48,646 bases of DNA from Candidatus Scatomonas pullistercoris (GTDB lineage: Bacteria > Bacillota > Clostridia > Lachnospirales > Lachnospiraceae): assembly GCA_018713515.1 (NCBI GenBank), contig DVOO01000033.1, forward strand, positions 1-48,646. The letters are read 5' to 3'. The first letter of the stretch is position 1. Every line of letters begins with the position of its first letter. The notes beneath the pieces are model-generated. The model worked only from the letters and a program-made list of their open reading frames with translations, was not told where the DNA came from and made no database searches. Made by a program: the position numbers and the translations under genes. Positions 1-7,965 of the stretch are shown in pieces.

Positions 1-274
1 GCATGGATGCCAGCTGCTCTTTTGCCCCGCGGATCTTCTCCAAATCCTCCGTCACAAAACGGCCGCTGGTCCTCTGCGCATAAATCAGGCCGCCGCTCTC
101 TAATTCGGACAGCGCTTTCTGCATCGTATTCGGATTTACAGCTGCCTGCGCGGCCAGTTCCCGCACGGAGGGCAGACGGCTTCCGGGGGCATAGCGGCCG
201 GTTATAATGTCCAGCTGTACCCTTTCGACAATCTGTACGTAAATCGGCCGCTGCGAATCCAGATTCCATGACAT
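1..274 (-). CDS. GntR family transcriptional regulator, YtrA type (partial)
   Basis: N-terminal 91 residues of a GntR-family repressor; the rest lies beyond the window's left edge. The start at 274 reads MSWNLDSQRPIYVQIVERV, the usual opening of the YtrA subfamily, and is followed by the winged-helix DNA-binding domain with the GSRLPSVRELA and NPNTMQKALSELE motifs and the GLIYAQRTSGRFV wing. A GGAGG ribosome site lies directly upstream. YtrA-type regulators are short proteins (about 120-130 aa) that usually control an adjacent ABC transporter, which would then lie outside the window to the left. The 24-bp palindrome just upstream suggests autoregulation. The family call is firm; the target genes are not visible. 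Confidence 0.9.
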   Translation of the reverse strand, partial: MSWNLDSQRPIYVQIVERVQLDIITGRYAPGSRLPSVRELAAQAAVNPNTMQKALSELESGGLIYAQRTSGRFVTEDLEKIRGAKEQLASM

Positions 275-293
275 ATCCTCCGCTCCTTTCTTG

Positions 294-317
294 ATTGTAT
301 TATTTAATTAATACAAT
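294..317 (-). promoter_or_regulatory. Palindromic operator in the promoter of the GntR regulator
   Basis: Perfect 9-bp arms ATTGTATTA (294-302) and TAATACAAT (309-317) are separated by six bases, 20 bp upstream of the GntR start. On the minus strand a TTGTAC (319-324) and a TACAAT can be read as a poorly spaced -35/-10 pair (19 bp), so the palindrome would cover the promoter. YtrA-type repressors commonly bind such AT-rich inverted repeats; autoregulation is inferred. Confidence 0.6.
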
Positions 318-413
318 AGTACAACGGTGTCTAAATGTCAATTCTTTTTTGAAGATGCGCATGATTATATCTCCCATGGCGGAAAAGGGCGGCGTCCTAT
401 CCGGACAGAAGGC

Positions 414-478
414 AAAAAAAGAGACAGTCCGGCAGAGAATTCAGATCTTAAAAATCCGAATTCTCCGGGATTGCCTCT
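414..478 (-). terminator. Probable intrinsic terminator of glgC-glgD
   Basis: On the minus strand, downstream of glgD, an imperfect long hairpin contains the exact 8-bp arms GAGAATTC/GAATTCTC (435-442 and 458-465). It has weaker outer pairing and ends in a run of seven T (420-414). The rest of 318-556 shows no gene. Confidence 0.6.
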
Positions 479-556
479 TCCCTGCATGGCCAGGGTTAAC
501 CTTTCGTATTAACCGATACCTCTTTTTTTCTGCTTCCGATGGATTTAAGCCCTTCC

Positions 557-1672
557 CTACAGCACATCTCCCCGGCGGACATAGGCCGGCTCACCGGGCT
601 CTGCTATCACTTCCTTCACATGGACGATATGCGCGTGCTTATCCACCACCAGGTTCTCCAGATGCACGCCTTCCGCCACGGTTACATCCGTCATAATGAC
701 ACAGTTTTTGATTACCGCGCCTTTTTTGATGACGCAGCCTCTCCCGATTACGGAATTCTCAATGCTTCCCTCTACAAGGCAGCCGTTGGAGACAACAGAA
801 TTCTTCACGCTTGCCCCCTCAAAATACTGGGTCGGACAGGAATCATTGGTCCGCGTATAGATCGGCCACTCCGGGTCGAAAAGACTCAGAGCTGTCTTGA
901 AATCGATCAGAGACAGATTGGCATCGTAATAGCTCTTAAAATCCGTAAGTGTGGCAAAAAATCCTCTGTGGGCAACCCCACGCACATCCAGCTCCGGGCA
1001 GACAAGGCTGACAATATCCGCCAGGCTGTACATGGAGGATTCCTTGTGCGCGCGGTGCACAAGATCCATAAACAGTTCCTTTTTCATTATATAAGTATCC
1101 ATAAAGATCGAACGGTTTTTGGCGGTTCCCCGGTTCATTTCCAGGGACAGGACTCCCTTCTGCTTATTCAGATTTACCGTATTGCAGTTAAGGAAATGTT
1201 CCTTCGCATCGTCCGTGCTGTGGTACAGCAGCGTAATATCCGCTCCAGACTCAATGTGGGTCTGCAGCAGTTCATTAAAGTCCTGCACATACACCATGTT
1301 GCTGGGAACGATCACCACATAAGGGCAGTTGATCTGCTCAATGCATTCCATGTTTTCCAGAAAGGCTGCAATATCATTGTTGTAAATATCGTGATCCATA
1401 CCGTTTTCCGAAAACAGCACATGGACCCTCCCCCGCTTGGAGTTAATGTTGTAATGACGCCCGGTGCCGATATGCTCAACGAGAGAGCGGGGCTTTCTGC
1501 GGATATAGACCTGAATCCGGTCAATCCCGCTGTTGCTGAGGTTTGAAATCGGGAAATCCACGGTACGGTACCTTCCAAGGAATGACATAGCTCCTGAGGG
1601 ACGGTACTCCTGCATCCCCTCTACCCAGAAACGCCTTCCGCCAAAGTTCACAATGCCAAAAGCCTTATCCAT
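557..1672 (-). CDS. glgD: Glucose-1-phosphate adenylyltransferase, GlgD subunit
   Basis: The non-catalytic partner of GlgC in Firmicutes ADP-glucose pyrophosphorylase, the enzyme that makes ADP-glucose for glycogen. About 371 aa: a nucleotidyltransferase fold (VDFPISNLSNSGI near residue 40) followed by left-handed beta-helix hexapeptide repeats from about residue 280. The glycine loop that reads GGRGSRL in GlgC is here GGRRFWVEG, as expected for GlgD, which is thought to modulate its partner. The TTG at 1681 would sit directly on the ribosome site; the ATG at 1672 has a GGGGG site nine bases upstream and is preferred. Only one base separates it from the glgC stop, so the two genes are translationally coupled. 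Confidence 0.93.
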   Translation of the reverse strand: MDKAFGIVNFGGRRFWVEGMQEYRPSGAMSFLGRYRTVDFPISNLSNSGIDRIQVYIRRKPRSLVEHIGTGRHYNINSKRGRVHVLFSENGMDHDIYNNDIAAFLENMECIEQINCPYVVIVPSNMVYVQDFNELLQTHIESGADITLLYHSTDDAKEHFLNCNTVNLNKQKGVLSLEMNRGTAKNRSIFMDTYIMKKELFMDLVHRAHKESSMYSLADIVSLVCPELDVRGVAHRGFFATLTDFKSYYDANLSLIDFKTALSLFDPEWPIYTRTNDSCPTQYFEGASVKNSVVSNGCLVEGSIENSVIGRGCVIKKGAVIKNCVIMTDVTVAEGVHLENLVVDKHAHIVHVKEVIAEPGEPAYVRRGDVL

Positions 1673-1673
1673 A

Positions 1674-2813
1674 TTATTCAACCCCCTTTACTCGCTTTGC
1701 AACCAGCTCAATGTGCTCGCTGTCAGGACTGCCGACCACGGCGCCCCTGCCGATCCTCACGCCGTCGGCCACCAGCGCTCTCTGTACAACGGCGCCCTCT
1801 TCAACCTCCACACCATTCATCAGGACGCTGTCAATGATTTTCGCGCCGGGTCCCACCTTCGCACCGGTAAATAATACGGAATTCTTAACAGCTCCCTCAA
1901 TCATGCAGCCCTGGTTGATAAACGCCTTGTCAATTTCCGCGTCCGGACCTATGTACTGCGGCAGAGTGGTGGCATCTTCTGTATAGATCTTCCAGGAAGC
2001 ATCGTTGAGATCCAGCTCATTATTCTTATCCAGGAGATCCATGTTTGCCTCCCAGAGAGAATCAACCGTTCCCACATCCTTCCAGTATCCTTTAAATTTA
2101 AAGGCAAACACGTTCTTTCCATCCGCAATAAGGGCTGGAATAATATCCTTGCCGAAATCATGGCTGGAATTCGGATCCTTCATATCCGCCGTCAGCATTC
2201 TGCGAAGAAGCTTCCAGTCGAAAATATAAATACCCATGGAAGCAAGATTGCTCTTGGGTTTCTCCGGTTTCTCCTCGAATTCCACAATCCGTCCCGTCTC
2301 ATCCGTATTCATGATGCCGAAACGGCTGGCCTCCTTCATGGGGACCTCGATAACAGCAATAGTTGCGTCCGCGCCGCAGTTCTTGTGGTATTCCAGCATC
2401 TTGGCATAATTCATCTTGTAAATGTGGTCACCGGAGAGAATCAGCAGATATTCCGGCGAAAACGTATCCACAAAATCTATATTCTGGGAAATAGCATCCG
2501 CGGTTCCCCGGTAAACATTCAGATCTGCGTCCGCTTTCTCCCGGGGAGGAAGCACGTACACACCGCTCTCCTTGGCATCCAGACCCCAGCGCCGGCCGGC
2601 CGCCACGTAACTGTTCAGCTGGATTGATTCATACTGGGTCAGTACACCCACCACATCAATGCCGCTGTTGGCACAGTTGCTCAGGGGGAAATCCACAATC
2701 TTATACTTGCCTCCATAGGAGACTGCCGGTTTGGCTACTTTGTTGGTCAGCTCGTGCAGCCTGGAGCCGCGGCCGCCGGCCAGAATCATGGCTAACATAT
2801 TATTATGCTTCAT
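1674..2813 (-). CDS. glgC: Glucose-1-phosphate adenylyltransferase, catalytic subunit
   Basis: Makes ADP-glucose from glucose-1-phosphate and ATP, the committed step of bacterial glycogen synthesis. 379 aa, normal for the family. Visible motifs are the pyrophosphorylase glycine loop LAGGRGSRL (11-19), GRRWGLDA (73-80), [10 protein letters not shown] (127-136) and [10 protein letters not shown] (179-188), which carries the glucose-1-phosphate-binding lysine. Beta-helix repeats fill the C-terminal 90 residues. The ATG at 2813 follows GGAGG by nine bases. It is the first gene of a glgC-glgD operon; no glgA, glgB or glgP is in the window. Upstream, 2845-2850 contains a TATAAT-like -10 on this strand, but I could not match it to a well-spaced -35. 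Confidence 0.97.
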   Translation of the reverse strand: MKHNNMLAMILAGGRGSRLHELTNKVAKPAVSYGGKYKIVDFPLSNCANSGIDVVGVLTQYESIQLNSYVAAGRRWGLDAKESGVYVLPPREKADADLNVYRGTADAISQNIDFVDTFSPEYLLILSGDHIYKMNYAKMLEYHKNCGADATIAVIEVPMKEASRFGIMNTDETGRIVEFEEKPEKPKSNLASMGIYIFDWKLLRRMLTADMKDPNSSHDFGKDIIPALIADGKNVFAFKFKGYWKDVGTVDSLWEANMDLLDKNNELDLNDASWKIYTEDATTLPQYIGPDAEIDKAFINQGCMIEGAVKNSVLFTGAKVGPGAKIIDSVLMNGVEVEEGAVVQRALVADGVRIGRGAVVGSPDSEHIELVAKRVKGVE

Positions 2814-2970
2814 AATATAAGCCCTCCTCTTTCATTATGGCTCTATTATATAATTCCTGGCCGTCAATTTCCACAATTTTTTTGTAAAAAATATAGAAAT
2901 ATTGTGAAATTACAAGCATTTTGACTTTTTTCATCTGTGTGCACATTTTTTCTGTGCAAATCTCTCCGAA

Positions 2971-3516
2971 TTACCTTTCCATTTGCCCGGAAAATCCCAG
3001 ATAGTCAAGAAGAGGCGCCAGATATTTCCGGTCTGTCCAGTCACACTGCCTTCCTCCGGCACACAGAAGTGCCTCCATCCAGGGCTCTCTTTGGGCGGGA
3101 TCTTTCTTCTCCACAGATTTCTGCAGGATCCCGCAGAGGGTTCGGTCCAAAAAAGTCATCTTTTTCTGATCCCAGGCCCCGCGTCCGTAAAACACGGGGA
3201 TTCCGGCCAGTTCTCCTCTCATATTATGTTCCCGGACAGCCCGGAAAGCGTTTTCCTCATAGGGGGAAGCTCCCACGCAGAAAACCGCAAGCTGCTTTCC
3301 CCGCAGCTCCTGCCAGTGCTTTCTGAAAAAAGACAGCCCCGCAATCCCTGAAGCATAAATTCCCCCAAACAGAAGAACCGTCCCGCAGTCCTGCATCTGC
3401 ACCGGATTGGCCCACCTGACCTCAGTTATATCAAAGCCCGTTGCCTCCGCCATCCAGCCCGCGTATTTTTTTGCTGCCCCGTATTTTGAGCGGTAAAGAA
3501 TCATTCCTTTTTTCAT
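2971..3516 (-). CDS. Flavodoxin-like domain protein (Flavodoxin_5/HemG-like)
   Basis: 181 aa. The N terminus, MILYRSKYGAAKKYAGWMAE, is the FMN phosphate-binding loop of the short flavodoxin family that includes HemG-type proteins. This is followed by LLFGGIYASGIAGLSFF and LAVFCVGASPYEE, typical second and third flavodoxin strands. Such proteins bind FMN and carry electrons or sense redox state; no partner is visible. Its ATG overlaps the TGA of the upstream TetR gene (ATGA), and an AGGAGG lies seven bases ahead, so it is cotranscribed and probably regulated with that repressor. The C-terminal third (KDPAQREP to the end) lacks motifs I recognise. The exact function is unknown. Confidence 0.8.
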   Translation of the reverse strand: MKKGMILYRSKYGAAKKYAGWMAEATGFDITEVRWANPVQMQDCGTVLLFGGIYASGIAGLSFFRKHWQELRGKQLAVFCVGASPYEENAFRAVREHNMRGELAGIPVFYGRGAWDQKKMTFLDRTLCGILQKSVEKKDPAQREPWMEALLCAGGRQCDWTDRKYLAPLLDYLGFSGQMER

Positions 3517-4088
3517 GACGGATCCTCCTTCCTGTGTTTGATCTGCTCCAGAAAAGCCTCATACGCCATTTCCTGACGTTTGTATATCTCGTCCAGAGAG
3601 ATTCCCGGTTTTGTCATGCAGAAAATTGTGCCGATTCCAATGGTATAAATCAGAAGATTTAAATGCAGCTCCTTCGCGGCCTCATGGCTAATCTGCAGCT
3701 GTTCCGAAATAAACGCCGCCGTTTCCGCTCCTGCTTCTCTTCTGTACAGCGCATCCAGAGAATCAATTTCCTGCCTTTCATGAAGAATAAAAATCTTAAA
3801 CAGATGCGGCTCCTCCCCGGCCAGCTGCACATAGGCCCGTCCGGTGCTGCGGAACAGATCCTTCGGCTGAATCCGCTCTGCCAGAAATTGTTTCATAAAA
3901 TCCTCTACCCGTCCTGTCACTTCCCGCTTCAGCTCTTCCATGTTTTTGCAGTAGCTGTAGATAGGCTGCACAGAGCACCCGAGTCTTTCTGCGATGTTTT
4001 TCACCATCACCTGGTCCATGCCCTCCTTTCTGGCTATCTCAAAGGCCGCATCGACCACCATTTTCTTTGTAATTTTCTGCCTCGGCAT
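3513..4088 (-). CDS. TetR/AcrR family transcriptional regulator
   Basis: 191 aa. The N-terminal 50 residues form a TetR helix-turn-helix: KITKKMVVDAAFEIARKEG, then VKNIAERLGCSVQPIYSYC, where TetR proteins usually read A/T-x-x-IYxxF. The remaining helical region is the ligand-binding domain, with no recognised ligand motif. The start at 4088 has GGAGGGAA seven bases upstream. It is the first gene of a two-gene unit with the flavodoxin-like protein, and a perfect 11-bp inverted repeat just upstream is the likely autoregulatory operator. Confidence 0.9.
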   Translation of the reverse strand: MPRQKITKKMVVDAAFEIARKEGMDQVMVKNIAERLGCSVQPIYSYCKNMEELKREVTGRVEDFMKQFLAERIQPKDLFRSTGRAYVQLAGEEPHLFKIFILHERQEIDSLDALYRREAGAETAAFISEQLQISHEAAKELHLNLLIYTIGIGTIFCMTKPGISLDEIYKRQEMAYEAFLEQIKHRKEDPS

Positions 4089-4100
4089 GCTGTTCCCTCC

Positions 4101-4134
4101 AAATATAATCTTTTTATATAAATAGATTATATTT
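4101..4134 (-). promoter_or_regulatory. Perfect 11-bp inverted repeat, probable TetR operator
   Basis: AAATATAATCT (4101-4111) and AGATTATATTT (4124-4134) are exact reverse complements separated by 12 bases, immediately ahead of the TetR ribosome site. The AT-rich repeat contains TATAAT- and TATATAA-like sequences, so binding here would block the promoter. TetR proteins typically bind such palindromes; which protein binds is inferred from position. Confidence 0.6.
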
Positions 4135-4294
4135 CATCTTCAGTTCTCTGTCAAACAACATCTTTTCACAAAAACTGCCCCGTGCCCCTCATCCCGGTAA
4201 AGGTTGCCCGGAAAATCAGAATAAAAGTCCGCTGTTTATGCGGCTTTCCGCCGTTTTTTACCGCAAAAATAACTTTTTCAAAAAAGTTCCGGAT

Positions 4295-4327
4295 TTTAAT
4301 TTTCCTTTAATCTGCCCGTTCTATACT
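4295..4327 (+). promoter_or_regulatory. Possible response-regulator direct repeats and -10 for the PepSY gene
   Basis: TTTAAT occurs at 4295-4300 and again at 4306-4311, an 11-bp period, and a TATACT -10 lies at 4322-4327. No good -35 is present. This resembles the OmpR/PhoB/VanR class of activated promoters, in which direct repeats replace the -35, but the resemblance is short and could be chance. Nothing else is seen in 4142-4401. Confidence 0.35.
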
Positions 4328-4401
4328 CTCCTCATAAGATACAGAAACGGCAGTCCTACAGCCGGTCTTCTAAATAAAGAATCGATAAAGGAGGAACTCA
4401 T

Positions 4402-5100
4402 ATGAAAAAGTTATTTTTATCAGCAGCAGCCGTTCTTTCAGTCGGATTACTGGCCGGATGCGGCGTACAGGGAAATGAAGGATCACAGAGTGCTCTCGCG
4501 CAGAGCATTGTACAGGAACAGAACGGACAGACTTCTCAGGACAGCGTGTCCGCCCAGTCTTCCCGGGACACCGCCCAGGCAACCCCCACGTCTGACGCCT
4601 CCTCTCAGGCGGACACCGTTCAGAGCGGAGACATTGGAGAAGCCCAGGCCACAGCGATTGCTCTGGCTGACGCAGGGCTCAGCGAAGAGGATGTGCTTTA
4701 TCTTCGGGCCCATCTGGATCGGGATGACGGCTTCATCTATTACGACGTAGACTTTGCCAGTGCCGAAGGGGTAGAATACGATTATGAAATTCAGGCCTCC
4801 GATGGGGCGGTCCTGAAAGCCGAGCGGGACAGGGACGATGATTCCCGCAAATACCAGAATACCCCGGAGGGAAGCAACACCGCCTCTTCTGCATCCGCGG
4901 CTATCAGCTTTGAGGAAGCAAAAAACATGGCTCTTGGCCGTGTATCCGGCGCGTCCGAGCAGAATCTGGAAATGGAGCTGGAACATGAAGATAGTATCCT
5001 GCAGTACGAAGGAGAAATTCACTACGGCGGAATGGAATATGAATTTGAAATAAATGCGGAAACGGGAGAATTCATAAAATGGCACGAAGACCATGACTGA
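4402..5100 (+). CDS. PepSY-domain lipoprotein
   Basis: 232 aa secreted protein. MKKLFLSAAAVLSVGLLAGC is a lipoprotein signal with an LLAGC lipobox, so the mature protein begins at Cys20 and is anchored to the outer face of the membrane. A Ser/Gln/Thr-rich linker (about 21-75) is followed by two PepSY-like modules: about residues 76-140 (GEAQATAIALADAGL, then YYDVDFASAEGVEYDYEI) and 167-232 (FEEAKNMALGRV, then YEFEINAETGEFIKW). The ATG follows AAAGGAGG at good spacing. PepSY proteins are often linked to two-component systems or peptidase control; none is next to this gene, which appears monocistronic and closed by the terminator downstream. Confidence 0.9.
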   Translation: MKKLFLSAAAVLSVGLLAGCGVQGNEGSQSALAQSIVQEQNGQTSQDSVSAQSSRDTAQATPTSDASSQADTVQSGDIGEAQATAIALADAGLSEEDVLYLRAHLDRDDGFIYYDVDFASAEGVEYDYEIQASDGAVLKAERDRDDDSRKYQNTPEGSNTASSASAAISFEEAKNMALGRVSGASEQNLEMELEHEDSILQYEGEIHYGGMEYEFEINAETGEFIKWHEDHD

Positions 5101-5120
5101 AAGCTTTCTGCCATGACAGC

Positions 5121-5166
5121 TAAAAAGGGGAGAAGAGAGCCGGCCGGCTCTCTTCTCCCCTTTTTA
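5121..5166. terminator. Bidirectional terminator, perfect 23-bp inverted repeat
   Basis: The two 23-bp arms 5121-5143 and 5144-5166 are exact reverse complements with no spacer. Each has a GC-rich core (GGGGAGAAGAGAGCCGG) and begins or ends in an A5/T5 tract. It lies between the convergent PepSY gene and the SDF transporter gene and can end transcription from both sides. Confidence 0.92.
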
Positions 5167-5182
5167 AACAGCATTTTTTCGG

Positions 5183-6817
5183 TCAACGCTCCTGCTTCCT
5201 GCCCGTATTTCCGAGGGCATGTTCCAGACAATCTCTGTCTGTCATTCCCAGCCGGTCTGTGATCAGCACCAGCTCTGCCTGAAGGCAGGTGATGCTTACC
5301 GCGGTGCCGATAAAATCAAGAACTGAATCCACCGCGGCAGCGGCCGCGACCGCTTCCGCCGGGATCCCAAGCTGCGAAAATAAAACGGTAAAACAGGTCA
5401 GCGCACCTCCCGGCACCGGAGGGGACGCAATGGAAAGGAGGGTTGCGGCAATCAGAGCGGTCACCAGCCAGACCGGTGTAATACTGATCTGATATTTTTC
5501 CGCCATACAGAGAGCCAGGGCCAGGTACTCTATCGTGCAGGATGGCATAAAAAGAACCTGCCCAAGCGGCACCGCAAAATTTGTGATCTTCGCCGGTATA
5601 CCAAGTTTTTTCTCACATACATCCAGATTCATGGGAAGTACTGCCGCGGATGAAGCTGTAGTCAGCCCGATCAGGAAACAGGGAAGAAGGACTCGAAGGA
5701 ACCGCAGCCAGGATACTTTTAGTTTTGCTGCGGATATCATGGTAAAAATCAGCACTGCCGCCAGGCAGGCCCCGGCAGCTAAAACCAGTCCCTTTAGGAT
5801 ACCGTTCATTTCACCAGCTGTATTGGAAGAAATCATCGTATAAAGGCTGAGAAATATGAACAGCGGAATCAGACGCCCTATAAGTTCCATGATATATTTT
5901 ACTGTCTCATTTAGCTGCTCTACCGCCTGCTTCACCATTGAAACTCTTTCGCCTAAAACCAGCAGCGCGATTCCAAGCACAGCTCCCATAAAAATAATCT
6001 GCATGGCGTTGGCTTCCAGAAAAGGGGTAACCAGATCACCGGGCAAAATATCCAGAAACATCTGATAGATTTCCTGAAATCCACCTGCCATTTCCGCTCC
6101 TCCTCCGTTCTGCAGTGAAAAGAAGCAGCCTAAAGCCAGCAGAGAGACTGCGGCCACCACAAAGGAGACCCCCAGCATATGCAGCAGCACTTTTTTCCCG
6201 ATCTTTCCCACGGCCGACAAATCTCCCAGACTCAGGATCCCGCAGCACACAGCCAGAAGAATTAAGGGGGAAGATATGGCTTTTAGCACACCCAGAAAAG
6301 CCTGAAAGAGAGGTTCTGCAAAAGCGGTCAGAATATCCCGGATTTCCCGGGGCAGGAGCAGGCTGATTCCTCCCAAAACTGCCCCCAGCACAATGGCCAG
6401 AAGAATCTGCGCTCCCTGAGATACGCGTTTTTTCTTTGGCGGATGAATGCTCAGACGGTTTTCCCCGTTTTTATAGATATAAGTGAGCGCAATCCCTGCC
6501 TGCGCCATCAGTTTTTCATAGATGAATTCGGAATTTCCTGCCTCCTCAAGGTTTTCCGGATTCAGTTCCGGTCCTTCCACCCGCACTTCCAAAAAAGGCT
6601 TGCCAAACCGGACGCCTGAATAAAAAGAACAATTTTTCCCTTCTCCCAGGTGCAAAAGCCAGATAGCCAGAATTTCTTCTAGCGATATTCTCAGGCGAAT
6701 TATATCTCTCCGATCCACGCCCGCCTCACTCAGTGCCTGGCTGCATGCCTCCGAAAGTCTGTCTATAGTTTCCGCAGACAGCTGATGTTTTTCTGTTCTC
6801 TGCTGTATCGTACGCAT
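5183..6817 (-). CDS. SDF-family (dicarboxylate/amino acid:cation symporter) transporter with N-terminal HATPase-like domain
   Basis: 544 aa, against about 400-450 for ordinary SDF transporters. Residues 1-130 are soluble and resemble an anti-sigma-type HATPase fold (DIIRLRISLEEILAIWLLHLG, 38-58), though the N-box Asn is absent. Residues 135-520 form the transporter, with about eight membrane segments. Hairpin 1 reads TTASSAAVLP (386-395, SDF-like), but the TM7 signature NMDGT is FMPSC (423-427). In TM8, D497 and D501 are kept while the substrate arginine (R397 of GltPh) aligns with G504. The substrate is therefore probably not an acidic amino acid. The start at 6817 is preferred because GGAG lies seven bases upstream; the ATG at 6823 sits on the ribosome site. 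Transcribed divergently from birA. Confidence 0.85.
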   Translation of the reverse strand: MRTIQQRTEKHQLSAETIDRLSEACSQALSEAGVDRRDIIRLRISLEEILAIWLLHLGEGKNCSFYSGVRFGKPFLEVRVEGPELNPENLEEAGNSEFIYEKLMAQAGIALTYIYKNGENRLSIHPPKKKRVSQGAQILLAIVLGAVLGGISLLLPREIRDILTAFAEPLFQAFLGVLKAISSPLILLAVCCGILSLGDLSAVGKIGKKVLLHMLGVSFVVAAVSLLALGCFFSLQNGGGAEMAGGFQEIYQMFLDILPGDLVTPFLEANAMQIIFMGAVLGIALLVLGERVSMVKQAVEQLNETVKYIMELIGRLIPLFIFLSLYTMISSNTAGEMNGILKGLVLAAGACLAAVLIFTMISAAKLKVSWLRFLRVLLPCFLIGLTTASSAAVLPMNLDVCEKKLGIPAKITNFAVPLGQVLFMPSCTIEYLALALCMAEKYQISITPVWLVTALIAATLLSIASPPVPGGALTCFTVLFSQLGIPAEAVAAAAAVDSVLDFIGTAVSITCLQAELVLITDRLGMTDRDCLEHALGNTGRKQER

Positions 6818-6856
6818 CTGCATTCTCCTTCTGTGTCTTTTTCGCCCGCTTGTACA

Positions 6857-6886
6857 AGTATAACATTCTACTTCTTTCTATGGCAA
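6857..6886 (-). promoter_or_regulatory. Sigma-A-type promoter of the SDF transporter
   Basis: Minus-strand -35 TTGCCA (6881-6886), 18-bp spacer, -10 TATACT (6857-6862). A perfect 10-bp palindrome, CTTGTACAAG (6849-6858), covers the downstream edge and could bind a regulator. Confidence 0.5.
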
Positions 6887-6894
6887 CCTCTTTA

Positions 6895-6925
6895 TCGTCA
6901 ACCTTTTTTTATTTTTGGTTTACAT
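6895..6925 (+). promoter_or_regulatory. BirA operator of the biotin operon
   Basis: Half-sites TCGTCAACC (6895-6903) and GGTTTACAT (6917-6925) are separated by 13 bases. The known Firmicutes BirA site, as at the Bacillus subtilis bio operon, is TTGTTAACC-N13-GGTTAACAA; each half here matches 7 of 9 with identical spacing. It overlaps the -35 of the birA promoter, so biotinyl-AMP-bound BirA would repress the operon. Confidence 0.8.
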
Positions 6926-6947
6926 TTCGCCTTCTCTATGCTATGCT
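6919..6947 (+). promoter_or_regulatory. Promoter of the birA-bioYBDA operon
   Basis: -35 TTTACA (6919-6924), exactly 17 bp, -10 TATGCT (6942-6947). The -35 lies inside the right half of the BirA operator. Confidence 0.65.
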
Positions 6948-6969
6948 AAAAACGCATTAGGAGGTATCC

Positions 6970-7965
6970 ATGAAAACAAAAGAAAAGCTTCTGACATTTT
7001 TTGAACAGCACCGGGGCTTCTATTTTTCCGGAGAAGAACTGGCCGGACAGCTTTCAGTTTCCAGAACAGCCGTCTGGAAGGCTGTAAACCGGCTCCGGGA
7101 GGATGGATATCAGATAGACGCGGTACAGAACCGCGGATACTGCCTTGCCCCGGATACAGATATCCTTTCTGTCCAGGGTATCCGAAAACATCTGGATTCT
7201 GCCTGTTTTTTTCCGGATCTTCAGATACTGTCCCTGGTAGATTCCACTAATTCCCGTCTCCGGGAAGCTGCGGCAGCGGGCGCGCCGGAGGGCACAGCCA
7301 TCCTGGCCGCATGCCAGAGTGCCGGCCGCGGCCGGTCGGGACGGCGCTTCTATTCTCCGGATCACACGGGTGTGTACATGAGCCTGCTTCTGCGTCCGGA
7401 ACACGCTTCGCCGGGGGAGGCTGTGCGCTTCACCACCATGGCTGCCGTAGCCGCCTGTGAGGCCATCGAAGAGATTTCCGGGCAGACCGCCGGAATTAAA
7501 TGGGTCAACGACATCTATATGGACGGACGAAAGGTCAGCGGGATTCTCACGGAAGCCTCCCTGGAAGTGGAAAGCGGTCTTCTGGATTACGCAGTTTTGG
7601 GCATCGGCTTTAATCTGTATCCCCCGGAAAACGGATTTCCCGAAGAGCTGTCCTCCGTAGCCGGAGCAATACTTCCCGCTTCCGGCAGTGACGGCAAAAA
7701 CCGCCTGGCTGCCGGTTTTCTCAACCATTTTATGGCCCGCTACCGCTCCAGGAAGAGCAGCGATTACGCAGCAGATTACCGGCGGCGCAGCCTGGTGATC
7801 GGCCAGGATATTCTGGTTCTTACTGCGGAGGGTTCCCAAAAGGCCCGGGCACTGGATGTGGATGAAGACTGCCGTCTGCTTGTCCGGTTTGAAAATGGAA
7901 AAACAGAATATTTATCCTCCGGCGAAATCCGTGTCCGTATTCCTGAGAAAGGAGTTTCCCATTGA
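6970..7965 (+). CDS. birA: Bifunctional biotin-protein ligase / biotin operon repressor BirA
   Basis: 331 aa, group II BirA. Residues 1-60 form the winged helix (FSGEELAGQLSVSRTAVWKAV, 19-39) that binds the operator upstream. The ligase domain carries the biotinyl-AMP loop GRGRSGR (119-125), KWVND (177-181) and GRKVSGIL with Lys188. A small SH3-like C-terminal domain follows. It forms biotinyl-5'-AMP, transfers biotin to carboxylase carrier proteins, and as the adenylate complex represses transcription. It is the first gene of its own regulated operon; the stop overlaps the TTG start of bioY. Confidence 0.97.
   Translation: MKTKEKLLTFFEQHRGFYFSGEELAGQLSVSRTAVWKAVNRLREDGYQIDAVQNRGYCLAPDTDILSVQGIRKHLDSACFFPDLQILSLVDSTNSRLREAAAAGAPEGTAILAACQSAGRGRSGRRFYSPDHTGVYMSLLLRPEHASPGEAVRFTTMAAVAACEAIEEISGQTAGIKWVNDIYMDGRKVSGILTEASLEVESGLLDYAVLGIGFNLYPPENGFPEELSSVAGAILPASGSDGKNRLAAGFLNHFMARYRSRKSSDYAADYRRRSLVIGQDILVLTAEGSQKARALDVDEDCRLLVRFENGKTEYLSSGEIRVRIPEKGVSH

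Noticed and set aside
539-1546. 335-codon open frame on the plus strand
   Set aside because: Antisense to glgD, which is well conserved; no ribosome site.
2862-2867. TTGACG as -35 for glgC
   Set aside because: Only 11 bp from the TATAAT-like -10 at 2845-2850, too close for sigma-A.
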